NCBI GenBank assembly: GCA_021272315.1
Contig: JAJSLI010000121.1
Span: forward strand, 1-64,000
From: Methylacidiphilales bacterium
GTDB lineage: Bacteria; Verrucomicrobiota; Verrucomicrobiia; Methylacidiphilales; UBA1321
DNA length: 64,000 nt
Reading direction: 5' to 3'
Position numbers and translations under genes: made by a program. The notes beneath the pieces were generated by a model. The model ran no database searches. It saw only the letters and a program-made list of their open reading frames with translations, and had not been told where the DNA came from. Of this stretch, positions 34,292 through 42,954 are shown piece by piece (position 1 is the first letter of the stretch; every line of letters begins with the position of its first letter).

Positions 34292-35635
34292 ATGAAAGTT
34301 GCCGTTCACTGGTTCCGTTGCGATTTGCGCCTCAGCGACAACACCGCCCTGCATGCCGCCGTCACCGCCTCGGATGCCGTCGTCCCCGTTTTTATTTTCG
34401 ACCCAAAAATTCTTACCGCACCCGATGTCAGCCCCGGCCAGGTCGCCTTCATGATCGAGTGCCTCCGTTCACTTGAGAAAAATATCGCGACAGCCGGAGG
34501 CAGGCTCATCTTTCGCCACGGCCCGGTTCTCGAAGAAATGCGCACTGTCCTGCGCGAAGCGGGCGCGAAGGTGCTCTATTACAACCGCGATTACGAGCCC
34601 TACGCCCGTGCGCGCGACATCGCGGTGGAAAAGCTCGCCAGGTCGCTCGGAGTTGAGGTTCACAGTTACAAGGACAACGTCATCCATGAGCCACACGAAG
34701 TCCTCAAGGCTGACGGCAGCCCCTATGGCGTCTTCACGCCCTATAGCCGCGTCTGGCGCTCCATGGCCAAACCCGCGGTTGCGCCAGCCGTCAAATTCTC
34801 ACACCCGACGGGTTTAAAATGGCCGCCGAGTCTGCCGCTTCCCTCGGCCAGGGAACTTGGGTTCAGCGTTGATGTCACCCTGCCGCCCGCCGGTGAACGG
34901 GCCGCTCGTGACCGGCTTGGGGAATTTGCCTCAGTCGATCTTCTTCAATACGCCAAAAACCGTGATTTTCCCGCGCGTGACGCTACCTCCCGCCTTTCTC
35001 CTCACCTTCGCCTGGGGACTCTCTCTCCGCGCACCGTATTTAAGGCAGCTGAAAAAGCGGGCCTTCATCATCCTGATGCGCTGGCCTCGACCGACAGCCT
35101 GGTCAGCGAACTCATCTGGCGCGATTTTTACCGCCAGATTCTCTGGCATTTCCCCCATGTCGCCGGTGCCTGCTTTCGTCCGCAGTACGACGCGCTCGCA
35201 TGGGAGAACGACGAAAGACTTTTTGCTGCGTGGTGTGCAGGCCGCACCGGTTATCCGTTAGTGGACGCCGGCATGCGTCAGCTCAACACCACCGGCTGGA
35301 TGCACAACCGCGTTCGCATGGTTGTTGCCATGTTCCTGACCAAGGATCTGCTCATTTCCTGGCAATGGGGCGAACGCTACTTCATGCAGAAACTCCTCGA
35401 TGCCGACCTCGCCTCCAATAACGGCGGCTGGCAATGGAGCGCCGGTACCGGCACCGATGCCCAGCCTTGGTTTCGCATCTTCAATCCCTCCTCGCAGGCC
35501 CAGAAATTCGATCCTGAAGGCCTCTACATCCACCGCTACGTTCCGGAAGCGGATACGCTCGCTTATCCCGCGCCTATCGTCGATCATTCCCGTCAGCGTC
35601 TCAAGACCCTGGCCCTTTTCCGCAATAGAACATGA
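34292..35635 (+). CDS. phr: Deoxyribodipyrimidine photolyase
   Basis: A 447-residue cryptochrome/photolyase family enzyme that uses blue light and FADH- to split UV pyrimidine dimers. N-terminal Rossmann-type antenna domain (VHWFRCDLRLSDNTALH, residues 5-21). FAD domain with LRLGTLSPRTVF, SELIWRDFYRQIL and DAGMRQLNTTGWMHNRVRM, then the signature DLASNNGGWQWSAGTGTDA and FRIFNPSSQAQKFDP, which carry the flavin-contact Asn and Trp residues of the electron-transfer chain. Class I CPD photolyase is most likely. The ATG at 34292 is chosen; an upstream in-frame TTG lacks support. Its stop overlaps the next start by 4 bp. Confidence 0.94.
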   Translation: MKVAVHWFRCDLRLSDNTALHAAVTASDAVVPVFIFDPKILTAPDVSPGQVAFMIECLRSLEKNIATAGGRLIFRHGPVLEEMRTVLREAGAKVLYYNRDYEPYARARDIAVEKLARSLGVEVHSYKDNVIHEPHEVLKADGSPYGVFTPYSRVWRSMAKPAVAPAVKFSHPTGLKWPPSLPLPSARELGFSVDVTLPPAGERAARDRLGEFASVDLLQYAKNRDFPARDATSRLSPHLRLGTLSPRTVFKAAEKAGLHHPDALASTDSLVSELIWRDFYRQILWHFPHVAGACFRPQYDALAWENDERLFAAWCAGRTGYPLVDAGMRQLNTTGWMHNRVRMVVAMFLTKDLLISWQWGERYFMQKLLDADLASNNGGWQWSAGTGTDAQPWFRIFNPSSQAQKFDPEGLYIHRYVPEADTLAYPAPIVDHSRQRLKTLALFRNRT

Positions 35636-37305
35636 GCGATCCCAGCCCCCATATTCCCGCTCCGATCCAACCGGCCAAACTGCGTATCTGCTGGCTCCGG
35701 GTCTGGGTCTACCTGCTCGCCATTTTCGCTATTGGGGCAATGTGGTCTGCCGCGGGCTTCTATACTCTCTGGCATCATCCGATCCGCGTCATCAACAAGG
35801 CCCTGGCCCAGCTCCCGTACCCCCACGTCATCGGCAAGACGACCTGGATTGCTCCCCGCGTCCTTGAAATCCACGATCTCAGGCTCGGCGATTTTTTTTA
35901 CGCCGACAAGGTTGTTTTGACCTTCAGCATCCCCGGACTCATCCGGCACCATGTGAAGAAAATCGAATTGTTCGGTCCGCAGCTTTACACCAAGGCCCTC
36001 TACGCCATGCTTGAAAAACACGCCAAGAGCAAGGGCCGCGGCCTCGACTGGACCCTCGACCGGATCGAGATCAACCGCGGCACCCTCATGATTAACCATA
36101 TCACCGAGGATACCCCCGTCACTCTCCGGCTCGGCGTCCGCAGCCCTGTCATCCTCAACGATGTCATGCTCAACAAGCCCAATGCGAGCGCCTCAATGAA
36201 CAAGGAACAGGTCATCGATCTCCAAAACGTCGTCATCGTTTCCCCCTTCGACGCCCTTGTGCCCGTCTTGGGCTTTCCGTTGACCCGGGTCCGTTTTACC
36301 TACAATGAGCTTTGGCACCATCAAATCCGCGAAATCGACTTCATCCGTCCGATTATGTTTCTCGGCCAGGATCTCTTCTGGTTCGCCGGGGAATTCAAGA
36401 AGGGCCGTTCTGCTCTCCCCATGGAGGGTGTTACGGCCCCCTGGCGGGTCGGCCACATGGAAGTCCAGTACGGCCAGCTCGCCGTCAACGTCTTTGGCCA
36501 GCCCGTCGTCCATTTCCCCTTTTTTTACACGTGCGAAGTCGACGATGTCCGGCTTGATCAACTCGATCAGATCTCGGTCAAGAGCTCCATTCCGATTCAG
36601 CGTCTCAATCAGGACTACCCCGACTACAAAATCCGGATTGTTGGACTTACGGGTCAACTCAACTTCAATCTTCCCGTCAAAGACGCTTTGGCCAATAATA
36701 TCGTCAACACCCTCAAGGTGGATGAGCTTTCCTGGGATGACCTCCCCGTTACCGAGGTATCGAGCAACCTGACCTTCGATCCCAATGGCATGTACGGCAA
36801 TCTCAACGGCAAGTGTGAGGGAGGCGATCTCGCCGGCAATTTTGAATTTTACTACGCCAAGGACTTCTCCTGGAACGTCAATTTTTTCGCCCAGAAAGTC
36901 AACAGCCAACCCATTGCCGCCGCTCTCGGTGGAAAATATCTCGACCTGACCGGCGAGCTCGACGGCACCATTTCCATTCAGGGCAAATCGACCGACATCC
37001 TTGCTTGCCATGGTTCGCTCGCCCTGCCGAATCCGGGTGTTCTTGTCATTAAGTCATTCGATGGCCTGCTGAAAAATGGTTCCGTACCACCCTCCCTAAA
37101 GGACCAGTTCTCCAAGATTGCCGTTGAGGCCTTCCGCACCTATCCTTATCAAAGCGGTATCTTTAAAATCGATTATAAACCTAGCGGCGGCACAGGCATC
37201 CTTAAATTGAACGGACCCAACGGCCGACGCTCTTTTGAAATGTATTGGCATCCCTACGATGAGTCCGACAGTTCCAAGGTTGCCAATCAGGGGGGCAACC
37301 AGTAG
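35632..37305 (+). CDS. YdbH-like AsmA-superfamily protein (lipid-transport bridge candidate)
   Basis: A 557-residue protein with one N-terminal transmembrane helix (about 21-44) and a long beta-rich periplasmic part. The C-terminal third matches the YdbH pattern: YLDLTGELDGTISIQGKS, CHGSLALPNPGVLVI, FRTYPYQSGIFKIDY and GTGILKLNGPNGRRSFEMYW. E. coli YdbH (879 residues) works with TamB and YhdP in moving phospholipids to the outer membrane, and pairs with the lipoprotein YnbE. Here the next gene encodes a YnbE-YdbL-type lipoprotein, which strongly supports the call. It is shorter than E. coli YdbH. Translationally coupled to phr by a 4-bp overlap. Confidence 0.8.
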   Translation: MSDPSPHIPAPIQPAKLRICWLRVWVYLLAIFAIGAMWSAAGFYTLWHHPIRVINKALAQLPYPHVIGKTTWIAPRVLEIHDLRLGDFFYADKVVLTFSIPGLIRHHVKKIELFGPQLYTKALYAMLEKHAKSKGRGLDWTLDRIEINRGTLMINHITEDTPVTLRLGVRSPVILNDVMLNKPNASASMNKEQVIDLQNVVIVSPFDALVPVLGFPLTRVRFTYNELWHHQIREIDFIRPIMFLGQDLFWFAGEFKKGRSALPMEGVTAPWRVGHMEVQYGQLAVNVFGQPVVHFPFFYTCEVDDVRLDQLDQISVKSSIPIQRLNQDYPDYKIRIVGLTGQLNFNLPVKDALANNIVNTLKVDELSWDDLPVTEVSSNLTFDPNGMYGNLNGKCEGGDLAGNFEFYYAKDFSWNVNFFAQKVNSQPIAAALGGKYLDLTGELDGTISIQGKSTDILACHGSLALPNPGVLVIKSFDGLLKNGSVPPSLKDQFSKIAVEAFRTYPYQSGIFKIDYKPSGGTGILKLNGPNGRRSFEMYWHPYDESDSSKVANQGGNQ

Positions 37306-37340
37306 GATCAAATTTCGTATTGCCATTTTCCGCCCCGCCC

Positions 37341-37865
37341 ATGGCCCGGCACTCATTCGTGAATTTTTCTTCAGCACTCCCATTTAAAATAAGCGCAGGT
37401 CCTGCCGGACTTATTTTGGCTGGGGCCTGCCTTGCCGGCTGCTCTCCCACCATCAATCTCGCGACGCCCCAGCCCGTCAAGGTTGACGTCGCCGTCCGCC
37501 TCGATGTTTATCAGAAAACCTCCCCCACCAAGGCGAAGGAAGAGCAGTCCAACCTCCAGATTGCTGCCAACCGCCGTGAGCGTTCGGGTGAAATCCAGCA
37601 ATTGAAAAACAACCGCATTATCGGCGAGGACCGGGACGGTTATCTCGACATCCGCAACCCGCCCAGCGACCCGAAGTACCTCGCTTACGCCAAGGGCGTC
37701 GTCGATGCCGAGAATGCCGACCGATCATTCCTTTACCTCGCCAATGCCCAAAGCAAAAGTGAACCGCTCGAACTCGCCGAGCGGGATTATGCCCAGCTTT
37801 GGCGGGACCGCGCCTTCCCCGGTGAATGGGTGCAGAAAGAAGACGGAACTTGGATTCAAAAATAA
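37341..37865 (+). CDS. YnbE-YdbL fusion lipoprotein
   Basis: A 174-residue lipoprotein. The signal peptide ends in a lipobox (CLAGC, Cys near residue 34). A YnbE-like segment follows (SPTINLATPQPVKVDVAVRL, about 35-54), then a DUF1318/YdbL-like part: RRERSGEIQQLKNNRIIGE, VVDAENADRSFLYLANA and AFPGEWVQKEDGTWIQK at the C-terminus. In E. coli, YnbE and YdbL are separate products of the ydbH-ynbE-ydbL operon: YnbE extends YdbH to the outer membrane and YdbL regulates YnbE. Here both are in one chain behind a YdbH-like gene. The ATG at 37341 is chosen to give the lipoprotein signal; a TTG at 37320 is also open. Confidence 0.82.
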   Translation: MARHSFVNFSSALPFKISAGPAGLILAGACLAGCSPTINLATPQPVKVDVAVRLDVYQKTSPTKAKEEQSNLQIAANRRERSGEIQQLKNNRIIGEDRDGYLDIRNPPSDPKYLAYAKGVVDAENADRSFLYLANAQSKSEPLELAERDYAQLWRDRAFPGEWVQKEDGTWIQK

Positions 37866-37915
37866 GATCGTCTTCCCGCGGTATAGAGCCGGAGACCCCG
37901 GTCAATGGGGCCTCG

Positions 37916-40231
37916 ATGAACAGCTCCGCTGTCGCGTCCGCCGCCAAACTTCCCATCAAGCGCCACCATACCCGTCATCGCGCCATTCTCAGCGTGGTCT
38001 TTTGGACCCTCATGGCCGCTGTCTTCATCCTGCCCGCCTGGAAGTTTACCGAGCGCATCCAGAGCACACTCAGCGGCATGAAGGGCGCTCCCTCCGAAAT
38101 TGTCCGTGCAAACGTCGTCAAGAATTTCTCCGCCGCGCTCGCCTTTCCCACCGCCATCGTCTGGGACGCTCGAGGTGTCCCGCCGGACCAGGCCAACGCC
38201 GCTTGGGCCAATCTCCTCGCCACCATCGGTAGCGACCCGAACATCAAGGAGGTTACCGACGGTCGCGTCATGATAGAAAACTGGCCCCGCAGCGACTGGT
38301 ATGCCGGCTTCGTCGCCGTTAACGCCGACAACAAGCCTGCCTATACCTACGGCGACGCTGAAAAAGCCGTCCGTGGTCTCCGCGAAGACCTCGGCAAAAT
38401 GACCTTCCCCGGTACGTCACGACCATGGGTCACGGGCGGTCCGGCTCTTTTCTTCGATCTCAACCAGGCCTCGACCGAATCGCTGCGTTCCGGGGAAATG
38501 ATCGCCCTGCCGATTACTTTCATCATTCTCCTTCTCGTCTTTCGCTCCCTTGTTGCCGCCTTGTTGCCCGTACTTGTCGCGACTCTTGGCGTCATTTGCA
38601 CCCTCGGTATTCTCAGCTTTTTTGCCGGGGTCATGCACGTCACTTTTTTTGTCCCCAATCTCGTCACGATGATCGGCCTCGGTGTCGGCATCGACTACTG
38701 CCTCATTTATCTCGCTCGCTACCGTCGTGAGCGCGCCAATCACCTCACCACTCTGGAAGCCCTCCAAATCACTCGCAAGACTGCCGGTAAAACCGTCCTT
38801 GTATCCGCCTTCATGGTCATGAGCGGTTTTTTCACTCTCCTCTTTATCCCACTCGAGTTTTTTACCTCCATCGCCGTCGGCGGCGTCCTCGTTGTCGCCT
38901 GTGTCGCCCTCGCCACGCTTACTCTCCTGCCGGCCATGATTTTCCTTGTCGGCTCCAAGTTGGAATTGGGCAGCGGCTTCCTCAGTCCGTTGCAAAAATT
39001 CCGACTGGCGCCCCGGTTCTGCGAGCAGTGGGCCCGCTTCGTTGTCTTCCGTCCCAAGTTCTGCGTCGCCATCGGCCTGCTGATTCTCGGCTTGCTTGCC
39101 ATTCCTTTCTTCCGTCTCAACATTGCTTCCGTCGAGGCCAAGAACATTCCGCCTCATTCCGAGTCCCGTCTCGGCTACGAGAGCCTGACGCGTAATCTCG
39201 GCGCCGGCTGGATGATGCCCGCCATCATCCTGGTCCAGCATCCCAAGGACGACTGGATGGACAGCGACGGCCTCGCGGCTGAAAAGCAACTCGTCGAAAA
39301 ACTCTCCGATCCCAAAATCTTGCCCAACACCGAAAAGATCATCACGGTTAGCGATAGTTCCGGACCGCGCCGCATTCAGCAGTCCCGCATGGGTCTTCTT
39401 ACCAGCTACAACGACACCACCCAGAGCATCATCCTCATGCTCAGCCATGCCGACCCCCAATCGCCGACCGCGCGCGTCTGGCTCGACGGCATAACCAAGA
39501 TACTCGCCGACGCCGAGAAGGCCGACCCCAACGGCCCCCGTTACTATGTCGGCGGACTTCCCTCCGTTACCCTTTCCGCCGACCGCATCATCATGAGCGC
39601 ACTGCCCAGGGTCATCCTGGTGACCCTCTTAAGCACCTTCATTCTGCTCATCATTTTCATGCGCTCGCTCCTGGTCGCGCTCAAGGCCATCATCCTCAAT
39701 CTCTTTTGCGTCATGGCCGCCTACGGTTTCCAGGTCCTTTGTTTTCAGGACGGCTGGGGCGCGCGCCTTTTCAATCTCTTCTCGACTGACGGTCTCAACA
39801 CCGTTGTCCTCGTGATTTGCTTCTGCGCCCTTTTCGGACTTTCCATGGACTACGAAGTTTTCATCCTGAGTGCCGTCCGCGAAAGCTGGCTCGATCAGCA
39901 CAATATGCGTCTTGCCGTGCAGGAGGGCCTCATGCGTGTTGCCGGCATCATCAGTTCCGCCGCCATTATCATGATTTCGGTCTTCCTCGCTTTCGGTTTT
40001 GGCGATGTGGTCGAGATCGAGCAGCTCGGCGTCGGCCTCTCGTTTGCGGTTCTTCTCGACGCCACCGTCATCCGCCTCCTGCTTGTTCCCGGCATCATGA
40101 TCCTGATGGGCAAATGGGCCTTTTGGATGCCTGGTCGCGCCCTCCCGGTGGCCGAGCGCCACCCGCGCGGCCATCATTACGACGGCCAAAAAATCAATCC
40201 GGTGGAAACCAATCGGGCTGCAGGGATTTGA
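37916..40231 (+). CDS. MMPL-family RND transporter
   Basis: A 771-residue inner-membrane protein with the duplicated MMPL layout: one TM near the N-terminus, a periplasmic domain, then five TM segments, each half repeated. Half 1 has MIGLGVGIDYCLIYLARYRRE and half 2 LFGLSMDYEVFILSAVRESW, the conserved TM4/TM10 motifs with Asp-Tyr. Likely exports lipids or hydrophobic compounds. The ATG at 37916 lies 50 bp after the YnbE-YdbL stop, in the same direction, so it may belong to the envelope-lipid operon. The last 19 bp overlap the antisense tRNA-Pro gene, and the final residues (NRAAGI) are encoded there. Confidence 0.88.
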   Translation: MNSSAVASAAKLPIKRHHTRHRAILSVVFWTLMAAVFILPAWKFTERIQSTLSGMKGAPSEIVRANVVKNFSAALAFPTAIVWDARGVPPDQANAAWANLLATIGSDPNIKEVTDGRVMIENWPRSDWYAGFVAVNADNKPAYTYGDAEKAVRGLREDLGKMTFPGTSRPWVTGGPALFFDLNQASTESLRSGEMIALPITFIILLLVFRSLVAALLPVLVATLGVICTLGILSFFAGVMHVTFFVPNLVTMIGLGVGIDYCLIYLARYRRERANHLTTLEALQITRKTAGKTVLVSAFMVMSGFFTLLFIPLEFFTSIAVGGVLVVACVALATLTLLPAMIFLVGSKLELGSGFLSPLQKFRLAPRFCEQWARFVVFRPKFCVAIGLLILGLLAIPFFRLNIASVEAKNIPPHSESRLGYESLTRNLGAGWMMPAIILVQHPKDDWMDSDGLAAEKQLVEKLSDPKILPNTEKIITVSDSSGPRRIQQSRMGLLTSYNDTTQSIILMLSHADPQSPTARVWLDGITKILADAEKADPNGPRYYVGGLPSVTLSADRIIMSALPRVILVTLLSTFILLIIFMRSLLVALKAIILNLFCVMAAYGFQVLCFQDGWGARLFNLFSTDGLNTVVLVICFCALFGLSMDYEVFILSAVRESWLDQHNMRLAVQEGLMRVAGIISSAAIIMISVFLAFGFGDVVEIEQLGVGLSFAVLLDATVIRLLLVPGIMILMGKWAFWMPGRALPVAERHPRGHHYDGQKINPVETNRAAGI

Positions 40232-40286
40232 ACCCTGGACCTCGCCGACCCGAACGGCGCGCTCTACCAAGCTGAGCCACAGCCCG
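40213..40286 (-). tRNA. tRNA-Pro (anticodon CGG)
   Basis: On the minus strand a full cloverleaf: acceptor stem CGGGCTG/CAGCCCG with discriminator A, D-arm GCTC-AGCTTGGTA-GAGC, anticodon stem CGCCG/CGGCG with loop TTCGGGT (anticodon CGG, Pro), five-base variable region and T-arm CAGGG-TTCAAAT-CCCTG. The 74-nt count includes the discriminator; CCA is not encoded. Its 3' end overlaps the end of the convergent MMPL gene. Confidence 0.95.
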
Positions 40287-40517
40287 AATAAGAAATCGAC
40301 CCGTCACCTGACGGATCGTGGGATGCCGATACTCTCGCAGTTCAGCCCGAGAGGCAAGCTCAACCCAAAGAAACCGGCTTGATCGTCACGCAATACCGGG
40401 TCGCCTTGAGGTTTGCCGCTTCGCCAGAAGGCAAAAAATACTGCTGACCGCAGGACCCCGGCGCAGCCTTGTCCTATTTGAAAACACACCCTATTGTCAC
40501 CCTTTCAGGCCAGCCCA

Positions 40518-41738
40518 ATGAACATTGCCCTGCTTCACTATTCTTTCTGGCCCGAAAGCGGCGGGGTCGAGCATGTCATCCGGGACCAGGCGAACTTGCT
40601 CAAGCGCACCGGCCACCAAATCAATGTCTTCAGCGGCGTCGGCATGGACCTGGGCGAAGGCTACGTCTTTGAGCTTCTCCCAGAACTTGCTCCCGGCTAC
40701 GAACTCAACCTCGCCGTCCGTTCCGTCCTTGAACGCGGCCAGTCCGACCAGAATTTCAGCAAGTACCGCACCCTTCTGGTCGAGACCCTCGATGCCGCTT
40801 TCTCCGGCTTCGATCTCATCCTTGTCCACAACATCTTCACCGTCCATTTCAACCTCGCGCTCACCCGCGCCCTGCACGATCTCGCCCCCCGCCACAAAAT
40901 GGTCGCATGGACCCACGACCTCACCGCGACCAATACCGATTACGTTTTGCCCAACCCCACGCAGCCGCCATGGAACCTCATGAGCACCAGTTCGCCCGAC
41001 GTCGCCTACGTCGCCACCTCGGACCTTCGCGCGCAGGAAATTAAAACGCACCTCAAGCCCGCCGTTACGCCCCATGTGGTTCCGAACATGGTCGACCCCG
41101 CACGCATCTTCGGCCTTACGCCCGAAATGCGCGAATCGCTTCCCTCGCTCCTGCTGCCTGAACGCGACTTTGTTTTTCTGCTGCCCGCCCGCATCATGGT
41201 CCGGAAAAACATCGAGTTTGCCATCGAAGTCGTCAAAAAACTCGTCGAATCGAAGCGCGATCCCTTGCTGCTTATCACGGGCACCAACGACGCCAACAGC
41301 GCCGCCGCCAAGCACTACAGCGATTTCTTGCGTCAGTCTCTCCCGAAGCATCTTCTTAACCACGTCGTTTTCGTCAGCGACTTCTTCACCGTTCACGACG
41401 CGACCCTCCGCGACCTCTTTCTCATCGCCGATTGTCTTTTCTATCCCTCCCGGCGGGAAGGCTTCGGTCTCCCCGTCGTGGAGGCCGCCCTCTGTCGTCT
41501 TCCGGTCTGGTGCGGCAATGTCCCCGCTTACCAGGCCATCGGCGGTGAAGAAGTTTTCCTGCTCGACGATCTCGCCAAGCTCCCCGCCGCCATCGCGTGG
41601 CTGGAGGCCCAGCCCGTTTTTCGCCAGCAGCGCAAATGCCGCCGCGCGTTTGACCCCGCGGTCATTTATAGGAAATACTACGAGCCTCTTCTCCCCACCC
41701 TCATGCTCCAACACCCCAAACCCTCATCCTCCCTATGA
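40518..41738 (+). CDS. Glycosyltransferase family 4 protein
   Basis: A 406-residue GT-B fold glycosyltransferase. The N-terminal domain starts MNIALLHYSFWPESGGVEHV, the Gly-rich acceptor-side loop of GT4 enzymes. The C-terminal domain has VFLLPARIMVRKNIEFAIE (R-x-x-x-K-N nucleotide-sugar contact) and the EX7E motif in FYPSRREGFGLPVVEAALC. Cytoplasmic; transfers a sugar from a nucleotide-sugar to an unknown acceptor. Start chosen at the ATG 40518; a TTG at 40494 is also open. Overlaps the next gene by 4 bp. Confidence 0.9.
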   Translation: MNIALLHYSFWPESGGVEHVIRDQANLLKRTGHQINVFSGVGMDLGEGYVFELLPELAPGYELNLAVRSVLERGQSDQNFSKYRTLLVETLDAAFSGFDLILVHNIFTVHFNLALTRALHDLAPRHKMVAWTHDLTATNTDYVLPNPTQPPWNLMSTSSPDVAYVATSDLRAQEIKTHLKPAVTPHVVPNMVDPARIFGLTPEMRESLPSLLLPERDFVFLLPARIMVRKNIEFAIEVVKKLVESKRDPLLLITGTNDANSAAAKHYSDFLRQSLPKHLLNHVVFVSDFFTVHDATLRDLFLIADCLFYPSRREGFGLPVVEAALCRLPVWCGNVPAYQAIGGEEVFLLDDLAKLPAAIAWLEAQPVFRQQRKCRRAFDPAVIYRKYYEPLLPTLMLQHPKPSSSL

Positions 41739-42667
41739 TCCAAGAAATCGCCTACGGCGGCTGGAAACGCAACCTGCGCCTCCATGGCCGCTCCACTGAA
41801 CTCATCATTACCCTCGACGTCGGCCCGCGCGTCATTCGCTACGCCCATCACGACGGTCCCAACGTTTTTGCCGAATTGCCCGAACAGATCGGCGGCAGCG
41901 GAGAAAGCGAGTGGAAAATCCGCGGTGGCCATCGTTTCTGGACCGCCCCCGAATCCGATCACTCTTACGAGCCCGACAACGGCCCCATCACCTGGAAAAA
42001 ACTTGGCGAGGATGCCGTCGAAATTATCCAGCCCCCCAGCAAATCGTACGGTTTCCAAAAATCGCTCAAGATTGAACTTCTTGAGCACGAACTCGTCCGC
42101 GTCACCCACCGGCTGGCCAACGTTGGAGCAAAGCCCCTTGACTTAAGTCCCTGGGTTCTTTCCGTCATGGCCCCCGGCGGTACCGCGCTTATTCCGCAGC
42201 CGCCGCTCGATCTCCATCCCAACGAATTTCCCGAGGGCCGCAAGATTGAGCCGAAGGATTTATTGCCCAACCGCGAAATCATCCTCTGGCCCTACACCAA
42301 CCTGGGCGATGGGCGCTTCGCCTACAGCAAGCATTTCCTCCGTGTCAGCCAGCATCCCGAAAAAAACTCGAACAAAATCGGCCTGAAGCTTCCCACCGGC
42401 TGGGTTGCCTACCAGAATCGCGATTACGTTTTCGCCAAGCACTTCACCTACGACCCTGCCAAGCCCTATCCCGACTGCGGCGTCAACTTCGAGCTCTTCA
42501 CCAACCCCGTCATCCTTGAGCTTGAATCGCTCGCCCCGAGCCTGCCAATCGCGCCCGGTGCCTTCCGGGAACATATCGAGCATTGGGTCCTCCGTAAGAC
42601 CGTGGCTGATCTCCGCAGCGAAAAGTCAGCTCTCGAGTTCTTCGGGACACTGCCCGCCATCGGGTAG
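41735..42667 (+). CDS. Galactose-mutarotase-like/DUF4380-type protein
   Basis: A 310-residue protein of the beta-sandwich mutarotase-like superfamily. Features: LHGRSTELIITLDVGPRVIRYAH near the N-terminus, WKIRGGHRFWTAPE, GFQKSLKIELLEHELVRVTHRL and LSPWVLSVMAPGGTALIPQP. These fit aldose-1-epimerase-like folds and DUF4380. Translationally coupled (4-bp overlap) to the GT4 gene, suggesting a carbohydrate-related role, but catalytic residues cannot be fixed by eye. Confidence 0.8.
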   Translation: MIQEIAYGGWKRNLRLHGRSTELIITLDVGPRVIRYAHHDGPNVFAELPEQIGGSGESEWKIRGGHRFWTAPESDHSYEPDNGPITWKKLGEDAVEIIQPPSKSYGFQKSLKIELLEHELVRVTHRLANVGAKPLDLSPWVLSVMAPGGTALIPQPPLDLHPNEFPEGRKIEPKDLLPNREIILWPYTNLGDGRFAYSKHFLRVSQHPEKNSNKIGLKLPTGWVAYQNRDYVFAKHFTYDPAKPYPDCGVNFELFTNPVILELESLAPSLPIAPGAFREHIEHWVLRKTVADLRSEKSALEFFGTLPAIG

Positions 42668-42699
42668 GGCAAATCAAGTTATCGTGCCCACATTCCGTT

Positions 42700-42777
42700 G
42701 GTAGCCGTCGACCGCCGGGCGATGGTCAGTAGAGTTCGGTCAAGGAAGGCACCGTCGCCCGGCGGTCGACGGCTACC
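42700..42777. repeat. 23-bp perfect inverted repeat upstream of integrase
   Basis: The arms 42700-42722 and 42755-42777 are exact reverse complements (arm starts GGTAGCCGTCGACCGCCG) with a 32-bp loop. The innermost 14 bp of the right arm (GGTCGACGGCTACC, 42764-42777) recurs at 45494-45507, at the valS 3' end. It could be a dispersed palindrome or part of an integration site. Confidence 0.65.
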
Positions 42778-42954
42778 TTCGGAGCCTTTTGGCAAAGTAG
42801 TGAAGATCAAAAGGAACTGCTCCGGGTAACGTCGTTCTGGGCGCAAATGCGACCAGATTTGCGACTGCTTGGCGTGATTCGGGAAGATTCAGTTTAAACT
42901 CACTGAACTCTCCCACAGTCCACTAACGGTCGCGAACCTTGATCCTGCACACTC

